Source: Artocarpus heterophyllus
Lineage: Eukaryota > Streptophyta > Magnoliopsida > Rosales > Moraceae
DNA: 64,000 nt
Assembly: GCA_025403435.1 (NCBI GenBank)
Contig: CM046332.1
Span: forward strand, 4,785,596 to 4,849,595
Direction: 5' to 3'
Numbering within the stretch: position 1 is the first letter of the stretch; each line of letters opens with the position of its first letter. The position numbers and the translations under genes are program-made. The notes under the pieces are model-generated. The model saw nothing but the letters and a program-made list of their open reading frames with translations, was not told the DNA's origin and did no database searches. Below, piece by piece: positions 1 to 11,323 of the stretch.

Positions 1-643
1 TGAAGTTCAAATCTGTACCTAAAGCCTCTTGAAAAATCCTCCAGTACTTAGCATTAAACCTGGTGTCTCGATCAGAGGTGATGGACAAAGGAACTCCATG
101 CAACCTCACAATATTCTACAGATACAAATCCCCGAGAATCTTCCTTGAACACGCCGACCTAAACGAAATGAAATGCGTCGATTTCGTCAACCTGTCGACC
201 ACGATCCAAACTGCATCATGCCGCTGCTCCGTCCTCAGAAAACCTATGAGAAAATCCATCGTCACATGCTCCCATTTCCACCCTGGAATAGGAAGCGGCT
301 GAAGCTGACCTGCAGGCTTCTGATGCTCGGCTTTCACCTAAAGAAACGTCGAACACTTGGCCACGTACTCTCGAACATCTTTCTTCATGCCTCTCCACCA
401 ATACTGCCTCTTCAAATCGCGATACATCTTTGCGCTCCCTGGATGAATAGCGAACTGAGACCTATGAGCTTCGTCCAAAACGGCTTTCATCACCTCGATG
501 ATAGCTGGAACTACAAGACGTTCCTGAAAATACAACGATCCATCTGCATGCACGCTCCATTCTTCAAACTGCTCCCCATTCTGAATTCGCGACCAAATCC
601 CTACAAATGCCGATCCTGCCACTGACTTTGCTTCACCATCCAA
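1..643 (-). pseudogene. Element A integrase (partial, broken)
   Basis: This segment encodes the N-terminal zinc-binding and early core parts of a Ty3 integrase, which joins element cDNA to the host chromosome. The zinc module is visible as an Ile-His-Pro-Gly stretch, then YWWRGMKKDV and KCSTF. The last Cys of the usual C-x2-C pair is replaced by Phe, so zinc binding is probably lost. The core begins near 270 with the first catalytic Asp in a MDFLIG motif, followed by VVDRLTKSTHF. Reading continues to about 116 and then breaks; the last stretch to position 1 matches the region around the second catalytic Asp. The rest is outside the window. Confidence 0.85.
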
Positions 644-649
644 ACAAGA

Positions 650-2228
650 GCTGGGGCCACTTCCACATGATATACCGAAACTCGATCACAGTCTTCATGA
701 TACCGTAGCCTATACTCGCTCACTGTCGCATCCCTGCTCTAGTCCTCAAAAACCAAACAAGCGAGAATCCCTGAAGACTTCCTACTAAGCGTATCCGCGA
801 CCGCATTAGCTTTCCCAGGATGATACTGCAACGCAAAATCATAATCCTCCATATACTCGATCCATCTACGCTGCCTCAAGTTAAGATCCCTCTGAGTGAA
901 CAAATACCTCAAACTCTTGTGATCGGAGAAGACCTAAAATGACACTCCATACAAATAACACCTCCAAATCTTCAGCGCGTAAATCACCACTGCGAGCTCT
1001 AAATCATGAGTAGGATAATTCTACTCGTGAGGTCGTAGCTATCTCGATCCGTACGTAACCACACGTCCATGCTGCATCAACACACACCCAAGTCCGCGCC
1101 CTGAAGCATCCGCATAAACCTCATATGGCTCGTCACTGCTACGAATGACCAACACTGGAGCTGAAGTCAACCGGTTCTTCAATTCCTGAAAAGAAAGCTC
1201 ACAATCTTCATTCCACTCAAACCTGACATTTTTTTTTATCAATCTTGTCAACGGAGCTGCAATTTTTGAAAAATCCTTTACAAATTTCCTATAATAACCA
1301 GCAAGACTTAAGAAGCTATGAATCTCCGCTACATTCCTTGGTCGTTCCCACTCCAATATTGCTTCAATCTTTGACAGATCCACAGAAATACCATGCTCTG
1401 AGATGACATGACCCAGAAACTTGACCTCAGTCAACCAAAACTCGCACTTTTCCCTCTTAGCATACAACTGGTGCTCCCGCAGAGTCTGAAGCATGATCCG
1501 AAGATGCTGTTCATGCTCCTCCCAAGTCTTAGAATACACAAGAATATCATCAATGAACACGATCACAAACTGATCCAGATACAGCCTAAATATCCTGTTC
1601 ATCAAATCCATGAAAGTTGCCGGAGCATTCGTCAACCCAAACGACATAACCAGAAACTCAAAGTGCCCATACCGAGTCCTAAAAGCTGTCTTGGGAATAT
1701 CCTCTTCCTTAATCCTGAGCTGATGATAACCCGACCACAAATCAATCTTTGAGAAGTACCGCGAACCTCCCAAGTGATCAAACAACTCATCAATCCTAGG
1801 CAAGGGATACTTGTTCTTCACCGTAACACGATTCAGCTGTCGATAATCCACACATAACCTAAGAGTCCCATCATGCTTCTTAGCAACAAAACCGGTGCTC
1901 CCCACGGAGATGTGTTATTCTAAATATACCCTTTATCAGCAAGCTCCTGAAGTTGCTTCCTCAATTCTTTCATTTCTGTCGGCGCCATCCGATAAGGTGC
2001 CATAGAAATTGGTGCTGTCCCTGGAAACAACTCGATACCAAACTCAATTTCTCGATGCGGTGGTAATCCTGGCAACTCGTCGGGGAAGACATCCTCAAAC
2101 TCATCAACCACCAGAATCGCTACACTGCCTCTCAAAGCATAGGGCTCGCAATCTAGGTTGGCTAGAAAAGCACAACAACCTAGATTTCTTTGCCCTCCTA
2201 GACACGACTTCATGAGACGCTCACTCAT
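650..2228 (-). pseudogene. Element A reverse transcriptase and RNase H (frameshifted)
   Basis: This is the polymerase segment of the Ty3 pol polyprotein, which copies element RNA into DNA. The first part (2228 to 1920) holds the [18 protein letters not shown] linker. A TAG then replaces the Gln codon seen at the same place in element B, and a one-base deletion shifts the frame near 1880. The palm domain reads on from 1905, with [24 protein letters not shown] and the catalytic VFIDDIL box. RNase H starts with [10 protein letters not shown] near 1110, but the remainder (650-1038) is full of stops. Compared with a normal pol it is nearly full length but cannot be translated through. Confidence 0.9.
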
Positions 2229-2246
2229 TAACCAATCACCACCACC

Positions 2247-2660
2247 TTAGTAAGTGATCATCGTCCCCCTATCAGACACTAGGGTCACTTTTCTAAGTTG
2301 GCAGTCCACAACAACATTATACCTGAACAACCAGTCCATCCTTAGAATTACATCATAGGAGCTCATGGGGAGTATAATTAAATCACTTTTCAAAATCTCA
2401 TCCCCAATCTTTATTTTACAAGATTTACACATACAATTTACACACACCCGCCCCAAGGGAGAAGTTATGACTAGGGGTTCATTAAACTCTTCTATCTCTA
2501 ATCCCAAGGCATGCACAAAAGAACTCGGAATGAGAGAATGAGAGGCACCGGTATCAAATAAAACACGAGCTAAAGATCTAGAAACCAAGATCATACCATC
2601 GACAACCGCGTTACCAGTCTGAGAATCTGAACCTCCAGATGCCATTGCATGAACCTGCAC
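2247..2660 (-). pseudogene. Element A aspartic protease
   Basis: This is a retropepsin-type protease domain that would cut the Gag-Pol polyprotein. The active-site motif LFDTGASHS is intact, and the flap-side strand ends in VILRMDWL where the family normally has a Gly before Met (VILGMDWL); that G-to-R change may be damaging. It is in the same frame as gag upstream and the start of RT downstream, as expected for a Tekay-type fused Gag-Pol, but stops separate the three. I treat it as a domain of one broken polyprotein, not as an independent gene. Confidence 0.85.
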
Positions 2661-3800
2661 TGGCGCCTTCCCTTTTCCTCTACCAACATTGCTGGGTCCT
2701 AGATTATTCTACCGATGCTGCTAGGATGGAGATGACTACACACTACTTGTACTTGGCGCTCGATACTGAGGGACACTGAGCTGAAAATGCTGCGGCTACT
2801 GCCCCAGTGTCGGATATGAGAATTGCTGAGGAGAGAATTGGGGATACTACAACTGGGGATACTGTTGAGGCGGAGGTAGGGTCTGAGGCTGAGACTGACG
2901 ACTGGCATCCTCCCCGGTCTGAGATCCAAGACGAGCACCCCTGATCGGGCAATTCCTCTTGATGTGTCCGGGCTGCTGATAGAAATGACAATGGAAGTTG
3001 TAGGGATTGCTGCGCCCGCTGCCAGACGAACTGCTGCTACCACTGGTCGCGCCTCCTTGCTTGCCCTTCCCTAGAGCTGGACGACTACTGGTGCTCTTCG
3101 TACCACTTCTCTGCGATCCTCCTAAAGCCTTGGCTCGGTCCTCACAATACTGCACATAATCGTTCTCCACAGAGATCACTGATGACACAAGCTCTCTCAA
3201 ACTCCTAAGCCGCAGAGCAACCAACTGCCGCCGAATAGGAGCCTTGAGTCCTTCTTGAAACTTAATACACTTCTCACGCTCCGATGCCACAGCTGATGGA
3301 GCAAACCTAGCCAACTCATTAAACCTCGCCTCATATTCCCGGACTGACATATCACCCTGCTGCAACCTATAAAACTCAGCTGCCTTCTGGTCTCTATACC
3401 CTTGTAGAAAATATCGATCATAGAACAGCTCCTCGAACCTGTCCCAACTGATATCGCCACCACGTTCCAAATGCTTAGCCTGTTTCCACCAAGTGTTAGC
3501 GCCACCCTCGAGCTTATATGCAGCAAACTCAACACGATACTCCTCAGGCACACCAAGGGTATCCAAATGCTTCAAGACCGAATCCAGCCAATACTCTGCT
3601 AACTGTGGATCCCTATTACCATCAAAAGTCAGAATAGATGCATGTCAAAATTCCTTAAAGTGCGCATGCTGACTACCAACATCAGAATCTCCTGGTCTAG
3701 CCCTGGCTGCCATCTGTCAAAAAATCGCAAACAAAGAACTCATCATGCCCTCATCGTTTCTGAACTCGGCGTCAGTTGTCGAACTACGTCTATGTGCCGT
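2661..3800 (-). pseudogene. Element A gag capsid and nucleocapsid
   Basis: This is the capsid gene of the Ty3 element; it would form the particle in the cytoplasm and bind the genomic RNA. A retrotransposon-gag fold is recognisable between about 3600 and 3200 (HLDTLGVPEEY, WWKQAKHL, FEELFYDRYF, REYEARFNELARFAP). A Ser/Gly-rich linker leads to a zinc knuckle near 2960, but the second Cys of C-x2-C-x4-H-x4-C is Tyr. By comparison with element B the start codon at 3798-3800 is ACG instead of ATG, and an in-frame stop lies near 3646. The tail toward the protease is low complexity, rich in Ser, Gln and Pro. Confidence 0.85.
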
Positions 3801-3890
3801 TCTCTCACTTCTGAAAACAAAATTTGGACTGTCAGAGGTATTTCATTGTCAAACCTATGTGTGCACAATTCCCAAGGTTTATAACCTTGA

Positions 3891-3902
3891 GCTCTGATAC
3901 CA
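3891..3902 (-). promoter_or_regulatory. Primer binding site, element A
   Basis: On the minus strand this reads TGGTATCAGAGC, a perfect complement of the 3' end of plant initiator methionine tRNA. It starts three bases after the LTR end, as expected for the minus-strand cDNA priming site. It fixes the strand of the element and the inner edge of its 5' LTR. Confidence 0.93.
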
Positions 3903-5030
3903 TTCGGTCACTCCCCGAAGTACGGGAGGTGACGTGGCTGATTATTTAAATTAAGTAAAAGAGAATTTAATTAAAAATCCAGAGTTTAAGGGGTTTAGTT
4001 AAATATAAAATATGAAAGTTTAAAGAAAGCCATTGCATGAAAAATGAGTATTAAAGATTAAACATAGCGAGTATGGGTTCCACAAACCCACAACTTGTAC
4101 ACACACATGGTACTGACAATGTCATAAATACAATCACAGTCCAAGTACAATTAAGGTTAAGATCTTACATGCCTTGATTAATTAATACAAGAGATATACT
4201 AGTTCTTCTACTGCTCCTGGGTTCGGTCTGTCAAATCCTCTCCGAACCTAAATGGAAAACCACCTAGAGGGGGGAAATTTAAAACAAATAAACGTGAGCG
4301 AAAGGCCTAGTAGGACTGTGTTTTATAAAAATAATTTAATTTAAAGGAATATTTCATTATTCAGGAATTATTTAAAAGAAACCTTAAATAAATAGATTTG
4401 AGTAGAACCGTTCTTATCCAGAACAGTTTACTCTGACAGCCAGAAATATCATTTTCTTTTCCTAGGCAAACCATAATAACATCACCACCTAGTGGCCCAG
4501 CTGGGTTTCGGGACCTGCCCCCAAGGTCGATCGCTACACGACCCGATCTCTGATATGGCATCATGCCTATATGTTTATTATCATCATCATTCAAAACCCA
4601 ATTACCGAGTGTTGTCATTTACATTCATTATGAAGTTCATTTCATTTCACGGTGTATTAAAATATAACCGATAAATTCATTTTTCAAGCGACCGTTGAAA
4701 ACATTTTAATAGAAATCCTTTTCAAAGCCAAATCATTTTGAAACTAGGCTACCAAGGAAATGGGGTAGAAGTCCTACCTCAATACTCGTGTCGGTACCCC
4801 ACACCGTAATCCCAGTCCGCTATACATTAGCTCCGTGGAACCACGAACGATCCTAGATACCAACTAAGTCGATCAATATCTAGTTCGAGACATTCTATGT
4901 TACCAAATCATTACATGATGTCCTAGTGTGCCATTGGTATGTTTAAAATCATTATATAAGGTTGGAATTTAAATTGGGGTTCAAAACAGTGAAAACAGGT
5001 GAAAAATCACAAAATTTTCCATGCCTTGGC

Positions 5031-5200
5031 CGGCCTGTTGGACTCCCTGCTTTGGCCTGCCGAACTGCACAGTTCGGCCTGCCGGAAGCAAAGTTCGGTC
5101 GGCCGGTCATTTCCCCAAGTTCGGCCTACCGGACGGAAGAACACCGGCCTGCCGATCCCTATTCCGGCCTGCCGAACATGTGGTCAGGCCTGCCAAACTG
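5031..5200 (-). repeat. GGCAGGCC stem-loop repeat cluster, element A LTR
   Basis: About eight degenerate copies of a unit near TTCGGCAGGCCGAA occur in 170 bp, spaced irregularly at roughly 20-30 bp. On the plus strand they read as CGGCCTGCCGAA. Each intact unit is self-complementary at its ends (TTCGG and CCGAA). The cluster is markedly GC-rich against its AT-rich surroundings. Confidence 0.85.
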
Positions 5201-5689
5201 GAAAAACCCAGAAATTCAGCCACGGGTTTCCGATTTTTCCAACACACAAATCTTGATTCTAACCTATTTTTCTCAAATCCCAGGCATGGAAAACAATCAT
5301 AGTTGATAGGAAAACAATCATAGTTGATAGAAAAACATACTAGAACACATTTGGACTCGTTTAAACAAGATTTAAACTCAAAAATCTCAAAAATCTGAAA
5401 TTGAGAAAATAGGGAGAAAAATGGAAAATCTTGAATCCAATCCATTTTTCTTCAATCTAAGATTAGATTCTAGTTGTTCTAAGTTCATTTAACTCAAATC
5501 CAAGGTTTTCTAAGCTCAAACAAACCTAGATTTCAAAAATGCACAAAATTGAAAAGTTTAGAAAAAGTTTAGAAATTTCAAAACTAACCTCGAATCGAAG
5601 CTTCAATCCACGTTCTCGGTTGCCAAATCATGTCCCCGAGCTTCCTCCTTGCTAACCCGAAGCTTAGATTTGAATTTTGATTCAAAAAT

Positions 5690-5805
5690 TGAGAGAGAAT
5701 TTGAGAGAGGAGAGAGGAGCCGAGAGAGAGTCACGGGAGAGAGGAGAGAGAGAGAGCTGAGAGAGTGAGGGGAGAGGGGGAAGAGAGAGAATAAATAGAG
5801 AGAAA
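5690..5805 (-). promoter_or_regulatory. CT-rich core promoter candidate in element A LTR
   Basis: On the minus strand this is a CT-rich tract (Y-patch-like) preceded by CTATTTATT, a weak TATA-like box. The same arrangement, CTATTTATT followed by CCCTCTCTCTC, occurs in both LTRs of element B (46588 and 53349). Conservation of this pair between family members suggests a transcription start region. No start site can be proven from sequence alone. Confidence 0.45.
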
Positions 5806-6071
5806 CGGTGGGCGATTTTACTATGCGAAAACCATGTACCGCCTACGGTTTTGTAAAACGGAGTATTTTTAACATTTTAGAAATTGTTGTTTTTTAAAAC
5901 TCAAAACATCATTTTAAAACAATAAGAAATCATTTGAATTCATCAATTTAACAAAACAACCAAAAATTCAAAATCCAACCAAGTAATCAAATTAATGTTG
6001 AAACATTAATTATGGCACACTAATTCATCATTTATATTACATTATCATTAAATAAATTTCAGGGCGTTACA

Positions 6072-6305
6072 ATAATATTATAAGATGTATGTACATATTG
6101 AACTAAATAGTATTAAAAATGACAAACTGTACTTACAAACCTATCTATATATCATCACATGCAAAATCCAAGTGATTGGTATCTATAAAGAAAAAGAAGA
6201 ACGACCCAAGTGAACTGGTACGGTGTAAAAATATATAACAAACATATATATATAGAGATATATGTATATTTATATATGCTTCGCTAGAATTAAAAGGGTT
6301 TCTTT
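6072..6305. other. 234-bp remnant between elements A and I
   Basis: This AT-rich stretch separates the outer edge of LTR A from the target duplication of copia element I. It contains TATATA tracts and no gene. It is probably the older insertion site shared by both elements; its continuation is at 27252. Confidence 0.6.
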
Positions 6306-7100
6306 TGTTAGAAAAAAGGGTTAATAACCCTTTTGAGGAGCTATTTTGAGGCATAATTTTGAGTGGGACCTACTTTATAAAAGTGATGGGTCTTGGTAGA
6401 TTTGCGTTCTTCGTCACGAGAAGATCGATATCATATGTTTATATGCTCAAAATGGTAATCGGGTGAATGAGAAATTGATGCTCAAAGTATGTCTATTGAC
6501 ATTTGAATTTGTTGGAAAAAAGGCCTAAACATGGAGTCCCACATCCGTTAGGCCTTAAAACTTGACATCCCCTGACATATATAAGTATTAGGAAAGTACC
6601 ACATCGGTTAGGCATAGAAGTTTGATATCCCTTGACCTGTATAAGTACTAGGGACTTTCTCCACATATAGACATACAAAAAAATTGCACACAAAAATAAC
6701 ACATAGTTTTCTTTTCTCTTGTTTTCAGGTTTTTGTTCTCTTCTTCTCGAGTCTTTCTTTTGAGTCAATTTTGGCGAGTAGTCAATTTTGGTGATAGAGG
6801 AAGACGCTGTTCAAGTTTGCTGGAGGCGGTGTTTGAGTGTGCATAGACCATCATCTGTTGTCGTTGTATCTTGGGAGACAGACGTCCATCAAATCATCGT
6901 GCACAACCAGATGGGATGAATCTGTTTTAAGGAAAGCGTGAGCTACACATGCATCGACTATCATTTTGTTCCAATTCGGTTTGAAGATTGAGAATTCTAT
7001 TGTAATGTTTTATTCCTAATTTCATAATAATATTCCTTTTACTGTTTATGTTTACTTTATATTGCAATCGTTTGTTGTTTATCTCTATATATTTCTAACA
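6306..7100 (+). repeat. Element I 5' LTR (795 bp)
   Basis: It begins TGTTAGAAAAAAGGG and ends TTTCTAACA. It matches the split 3' LTR over its whole length, including the tandem 60-bp promoter modules. No standard Met-tRNA primer site follows the inner end; the next bases are ATCTGAAAATAG, which do not match TGGTATCAGAGC. Confidence 0.93.
6536..6655 (+). promoter_or_regulatory. Two tandem snRNA-type USE plus TATA modules (5' LTR of I)
   Basis: Two 60-bp units lie head to tail. Unit 1 has GTCCCACATCC at 6536-6546 and TATAAG at 6580. Unit 2 has GTACCACATCG at 6596-6606 and TATAAG at 6640. Each matches the plant snRNA upstream sequence element RTCCCACATCG with one mismatch, and in both the gap to the TATA box is exactly 33 bp. 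That is the spacing known for RNA polymerase II snRNA promoters in plants. Function as the LTR promoter is inferred. Confidence 0.75.
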
Positions 7101-7298
7101 ATCTGAAAATAGATTCTAGATTCCGTTTGACAACGAACAGGTTCATTAGATTTGGAAGGAATTTTTGACTTCTGCTTTGATTTTACTATTCTAAATTTTT
7201 TTGGTTTATATATATTATTGGTTAACGTGTATAATATTAAAAAAAGTGAATTTATCTTGGGTATAAATTCTAAGACTTGGATTCTGGTATTTTCAAAA
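7101..7298 (+). other. Element I leader
   Basis: This is the untranslated stretch between the 5' LTR and the gag start. I looked for a Met-tRNA complement and did not find one, so the primer site is unidentified or decayed. Confidence 0.5.
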
Positions 7299-8246
7299 AT
7301 GGCTAATAACATGAACGTTGTTTCAACTGAGAATATTCCAACTGGGAGCACTTCCGAGACACCGATGCCGTCTCCTCGGGTTCATGCCTCGATCTCAAAG
7401 TAGTCTTTATTGGTTTCAGTTCTTGTGAACCACAATGAGAAACCTGAGAAATTCAGTGGTCTGAATTTCAAGACTTGGCAATGAAAGATGATGTTCTATT
7501 TGACAACACTGAATCTTGAGAGATTCTTGAAAGAGGATCCTCCTACTGTTAGAGAGGATGAAGCAGATGCTCAGACTTTGCTTACTGTTGAAGCATGGAA
7601 GCATTCTGACTTCTTGTGCAAGGATTATATTCTGAATGGCTTGACTGATGCACTTTATAATGTGTATAGTTTGAAGAAAATGACCAAACAAGTATGGGAA
7701 TCTTTGGACCATAAATACAAAACAGAAGATGCTGGTGCTAAAAAGTTCATAGTTAGATGGTTCATGAACTATAGAATGGTGGATTCTAAGACTGTAGTTA
7801 GTGAAGTTCAAGAACTGTAATTACTCATTCATGAAATTCATGTAGAAGGAATGGTAATTAGTGATTCTTTCCAAGTAGTTGCAATTATAGAGATGCTGTC
7901 CTCTGCGTGGAATGACTTCAAGAACTATTTGAAGCACAAGCATAAGGAGATGAGCGTTGAAGATCTTATTGTTTGACTTCGCATTGAGGAAGACAATCGT
8001 GGATCTAAGAAAAAGCTCTCTAGCAAGTCAGTTGCTAAAGTAAATGTGGTGGAGCATGATAAGAACTCCAAGAACAAGAGGAACAAGTCGGGGTCCAAGC
8101 TGGGACCTAAGGGTGGAATTTCAAAGAAGCAGAAATTCCAAGGGAAGTGTTTCAACTATGAAAAAGTGGGTCACAAATCGGCAGATTGTAGGCTGCCAAA
8201 GAGGAACAAGAAGAAAGAGGCCAATGTGGTGGACACTATCACATAA
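7299..8246 (+). pseudogene. Element I gag (copia type)
   Basis: The start is the ATG at 7299 (MANNMNVVSTENIP), the first Met in the frame that carries all later domains. A copia Gag domain follows: KFSGLNFKTW, then a helical capsid region from about residue 65, then a Lys/Ser-rich linker. A zinc knuckle near 8150 reads CFNYEKVGHKSADC, with the second Cys changed to Tyr. In-frame stops occur near 7401, 7482, 7818, 7974 and 8244. Several replace codons usually Trp, Gln or Arg and are explained by single C-to-T changes. The frame itself is intact, so decay is by point mutation and not by indels. Confidence 0.85.
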
Positions 8247-9868
8247 GAAGTGTTAGACATCAGCCTTTCTGCTGTGGTCTCTAAAGTCAACATGGTGGAC
8301 TCTAACCTGAAGGAGTGGTGGCTGGACATTGGGGCTACATGCCATGTTTGTTGTGATAAAGCTACCTTTGTTGAACTTGTGCTATCAGATTCTAGAGAGA
8401 AGCTATACATGGGCAATTCAGCTACATCTGATATAAAGGGCCAAGGAATGGTATTTTTGAAAATGACATCAAGCAAAGAAATTAAGCTGCAAAATGTGCT
8501 ATATGTGCCTAATATCTGAAAGAATCTCATTTCGGGAACTTTGCTAAGTTCACATGGCTTCAAGATGGTTTTTGAAGCTGATAAAATAGTTTTGTCTAAA
8601 CATGGGGTGTATGTGGGAAAGGGATATGTGAAAAATAGGATGTCGAAAATGAATGTAATGGTTGTTAGGCCCAATTCCATTAATAAAAATAAAAAGTCTT
8701 CTACTTATATGCTTGAGTCTTTTAATTTATGGCATGGTAGACTAGGTCATGTTAATTATGATACTTTGTGTAGATTAATTAACTTGGATCACATACCCAT
8801 ATTTGATATTAATCCCAAACATAAATGTGAAATATGTGTAGAGGAAACGCTAACGAGATCTTCATTTCAAACAATTGAGAGAAATACTGAGCCATTTGAT
8901 TTCATACATAGCGATGTTTGTGATTTAAAATTTGTTCAAACTAGAGGTGGGAACAAATATTTTGTTACTTTCATAGATGATAGCACAAAATATTGCTATG
9001 CATATTTGCTTAGGAGCAAAGATGAGGTTATAGAGAAGTTTGCTCTCTATAAGCAAGAAGTTGAAAACCAACTTAATAAGAAAATTAAAATGGTAAGAAG
9101 TGACCATGGTGGTGAACATGTTGAACTATTTAGTGAAATTTGTGCACAACATGTACTATTCATGAGGTTACGCCACCCTATTCACCTCAATCAAATGGTG
9201 TGGCTGAATGCAAAAATCGTACCTTAAAGGATATGATGAATGCGATGCTGATAAGTTCTGAATTACCATAGAACATGTGGGGAGAAGCCATTTTGTTGGC
9301 TAATTACCTTTTAAATAAAGTACCCCAGAAGAAAGAAGACAAGACCCCTTATGAATTGTGGAAAGGTAGAAAGCCTTCCTATAAATACTTGAGAGTGTGG
9401 GAGTGTCTTGCAAATGTAATGGTGTCTACACTAAAGAAGATGAGAATAGATCCAAAAACAGTTGATTGCATCTTCATTGGTTATGCCCACAACAATAGTG
9501 CTTATCAGTCCCTTGTGTATGAATCTAAAAACCCTGAGATTTATAAGAACATGATAATGGAATCTAGGAATGCATCATTTTTTGAACATGTATTTCCTTA
9601 TCAATCCAAAGAGGATGGTCCAACTTCATCTAAACAAACGTTTGAGATTATTGGAGAGAGTAGTCAGGATCATCAAGAAGTTCAAACCGAATATGAAGAG
9701 GAAGAGCCTAGACGAAGCAAAAGGGCAAGGATAGAAAAATCATTTGGACTAGACTTTCTGACCTACATGCTAGAGGTTGAACCTCAAACTTTCAAAGAAG
9801 CTGTAAGCACATTTAGGGGTCCTTTATGGAAAGAACCCATAAAGAGTGAAATTGATTCCATCATGTAG
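8247..9868 (+). pseudogene. Element I protease and integrase
   Basis: The protease active site appears as [10 protein letters not shown] near 8320, where copia proteases usually have Asp-Ser-Gly; the Ser is Ile here. A gag-pre-integrase segment follows (LWHGRLGHVNYDTL, then C-x2-C). The integrase core holds IHSDVCDL and VRSDHGGEH, carrying the first two catalytic Asp residues. A one-base deletion near 9150 shifts the frame, after which the PYSPQSNG region with the catalytic Glu continues in the new frame. Further on are the Arg-Arg-Ser-Lys-Arg linker to RT and stops near 8517 and 9269. The order protease-integrase-RT marks it as Ty1/copia. Confidence 0.88.
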
Positions 9869-11323
9869 AATCAGACTTGGGAATTAGTGGACCTTCCTTC
9901 AAGAAGTAAACTGCTAGGTTCTAAGTGGATTTTCAAACGCAAAATGAAAGCAGATGGAACAATTGACAAGTATAAGGCTAGACTTGTTATAAAAGGTTAT
10001 AGACAAAAAGAAGGTCTTTATTACTTTGATACTTATTCTCCTGCAACAAGAATAACCTCCATAACAATGATTTTAGCGATTGCCACTTTACAGAATCTTG
10101 AAGTACATCAGATGGATGTAAAGACTGCTTTTCTTAATTGAGACCTTGAAGAGGAAATTTATATGGAACAACCAGAAGGTTGTATTGCTCCAAGACAAGA
10201 AAGGAAAGTCTACAAATTGGTGAAGTCTTTGTATGGGCTTAAATAGGCACCAAAGCAATGGCATGAGAAATTTGACAATTTTATGATGTCAAATGGCTTC
10301 AAAATTAATAAGTGTGACAAGTGTGTTTATGTTAAAAGAATAGACGAAGGATATGTTATTCTTTGTCTGTATGTAGATGACATGCTAATCATGGGTAGCA
10401 GTGATCGGATGATCAAGTCTACCAAAGATATGTTGAACTCTAGGTTTGACATGAGATACATGGGACCTACTGATGTGATTTTGGGAATCAAAATTAAAAG
10501 GTCACCTGATGGACTCATCTTGGGCCAGTCACACTATATGGACAAGATACTTAACAAATTTAGTGAAAATGACTCTGGCGTGGCCAGAACACCAATTGAT
10601 ATTAGTCAACATCTGTCCAAAAATAGAGAAGAAAGTATATCCTAGGTAGTATACGCTAGAGTGATAGGCAGTTTAATATACTTAATGAATTATGCAAGAC
10701 CAGATATTGCCTATGCTGTGAGTAGTTTGAGTAGATTCACGAGTAATCTAGGAGATGACCACTAGAAAGCAATTGTTAGAGTACTCAAGTACCTAAGATA
10801 TACTTTTGATTATGGGTTACACTATACAAGAGATCTTGCTATTCTTGAAGGATATTCTAACGCAAGTTGGATATCTGATATATAGGATTCTAAAGCTACA
10901 AGTGGATATGCATTCACTTTAGGAGGCGTAGTCGTTTCATGGAAGTCCTCAAAGCAAACGGTAATAACCAGATCCACTATGGAATTTGAATTTGTAGCCT
11001 TAGATAAAAGTGGTGAAGAGGCTGAATGGCTAAGGCATGTCTTGGAGGATATTCCTGAATAGCCTCAACCTATGCCTGCAATATGCATACATTGTGATAA
11101 TCAATCTGCTATTGGCAGGGCATAGAATGTGATGTACAATGGTAAGTCAAGACATATACGTCGTCGACATAATACCGTTAGATAACTGATCTCGATTGGA
11201 GTCATGACAATAGACTATGTAAGGTCTAAAGAGAATATTACGGATCCATTAACTAAAGGACTGAATAGAGATCAAGTTGAGAAAACATCAAGAGGAATGG
11301 GACTAAAGCCCATAAAAGACTAG
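9869..11323 (+). pseudogene. Element I reverse transcriptase and RNase H
   Basis: This encodes the polymerase part of copia pol. Landmarks are GSKWIFKRKMKADG, KARLVIKGY, HQMDVKTAFLN, the catalytic CLYVDDMLI near 10370, and ARPDIAYAV at the palm end. RNase H follows with [11 protein letters not shown] and HCDNQSAIG. Premature stops include YGLK-stop-APKQW (family Gln), GRA-stop-NVM (Gln), DDH-stop-KAI (Trp) and IS-stop-VVYAR (Gln). Final stop is at 11321-11323, giving a near full-length pol C-terminus. There is no further frameshift after 9150. Confidence 0.9.

Larger units (their letters stand above)
1..6071 (-). mobile_element. Element A: Tekay-like Ty3 retrotransposon, truncated by window start
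   Basis: This is a minus-strand Ty3/gypsy element. Reading downward in coordinate it has a 5' LTR (3906-6071), a Met-tRNA primer site, gag, aspartic protease, reverse transcriptase, RNase H and integrase. The integrase C-terminus and the 3' LTR lie outside the window, so its second target duplication cannot be seen. The order PR-RT-RH-IN is that of Ty3, and the protein sequence closely parallels element B (46358-55141). Assignment to the Tekay/Del chromovirus lineage rests on that similarity and on LTRs over 2 kb. The element is defective, with at least two frameshifts and several stops. Confidence 0.92.
3906..6071 (-). repeat. Element A 5' LTR (about 2.17 kb)
   Basis: The outer edge reads TGTAACGCCC on the minus strand and the inner edge lies just before the primer site. 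The inner end closely resembles the LTR ends of element B (GACGTGGC near the end). Inside are a stem-loop repeat cluster (5031-5200), a GA-rich tract (5690-5805), a 22-bp tandem duplication near 5285-5330, and a block near 4255-4320 shared with the B and J LTRs. The partner LTR is outside the window. Confidence 0.88.

Noticed and set aside
5031..5200. Spaced GGCCTGCCGAA repeats as a CRISPR array
   Set aside because: Units are degenerate, spacing is irregular, spacers are not unique sequence, and the setting is a plant LTR.
4962..5306. 114-codon frame with repeated GLP and CRT phrases as a cysteine-rich repeat protein
   Set aside because: The repeats come from the stem-loop DNA unit; three overlapping frames are open at once and the LTR lies in antisense orientation.
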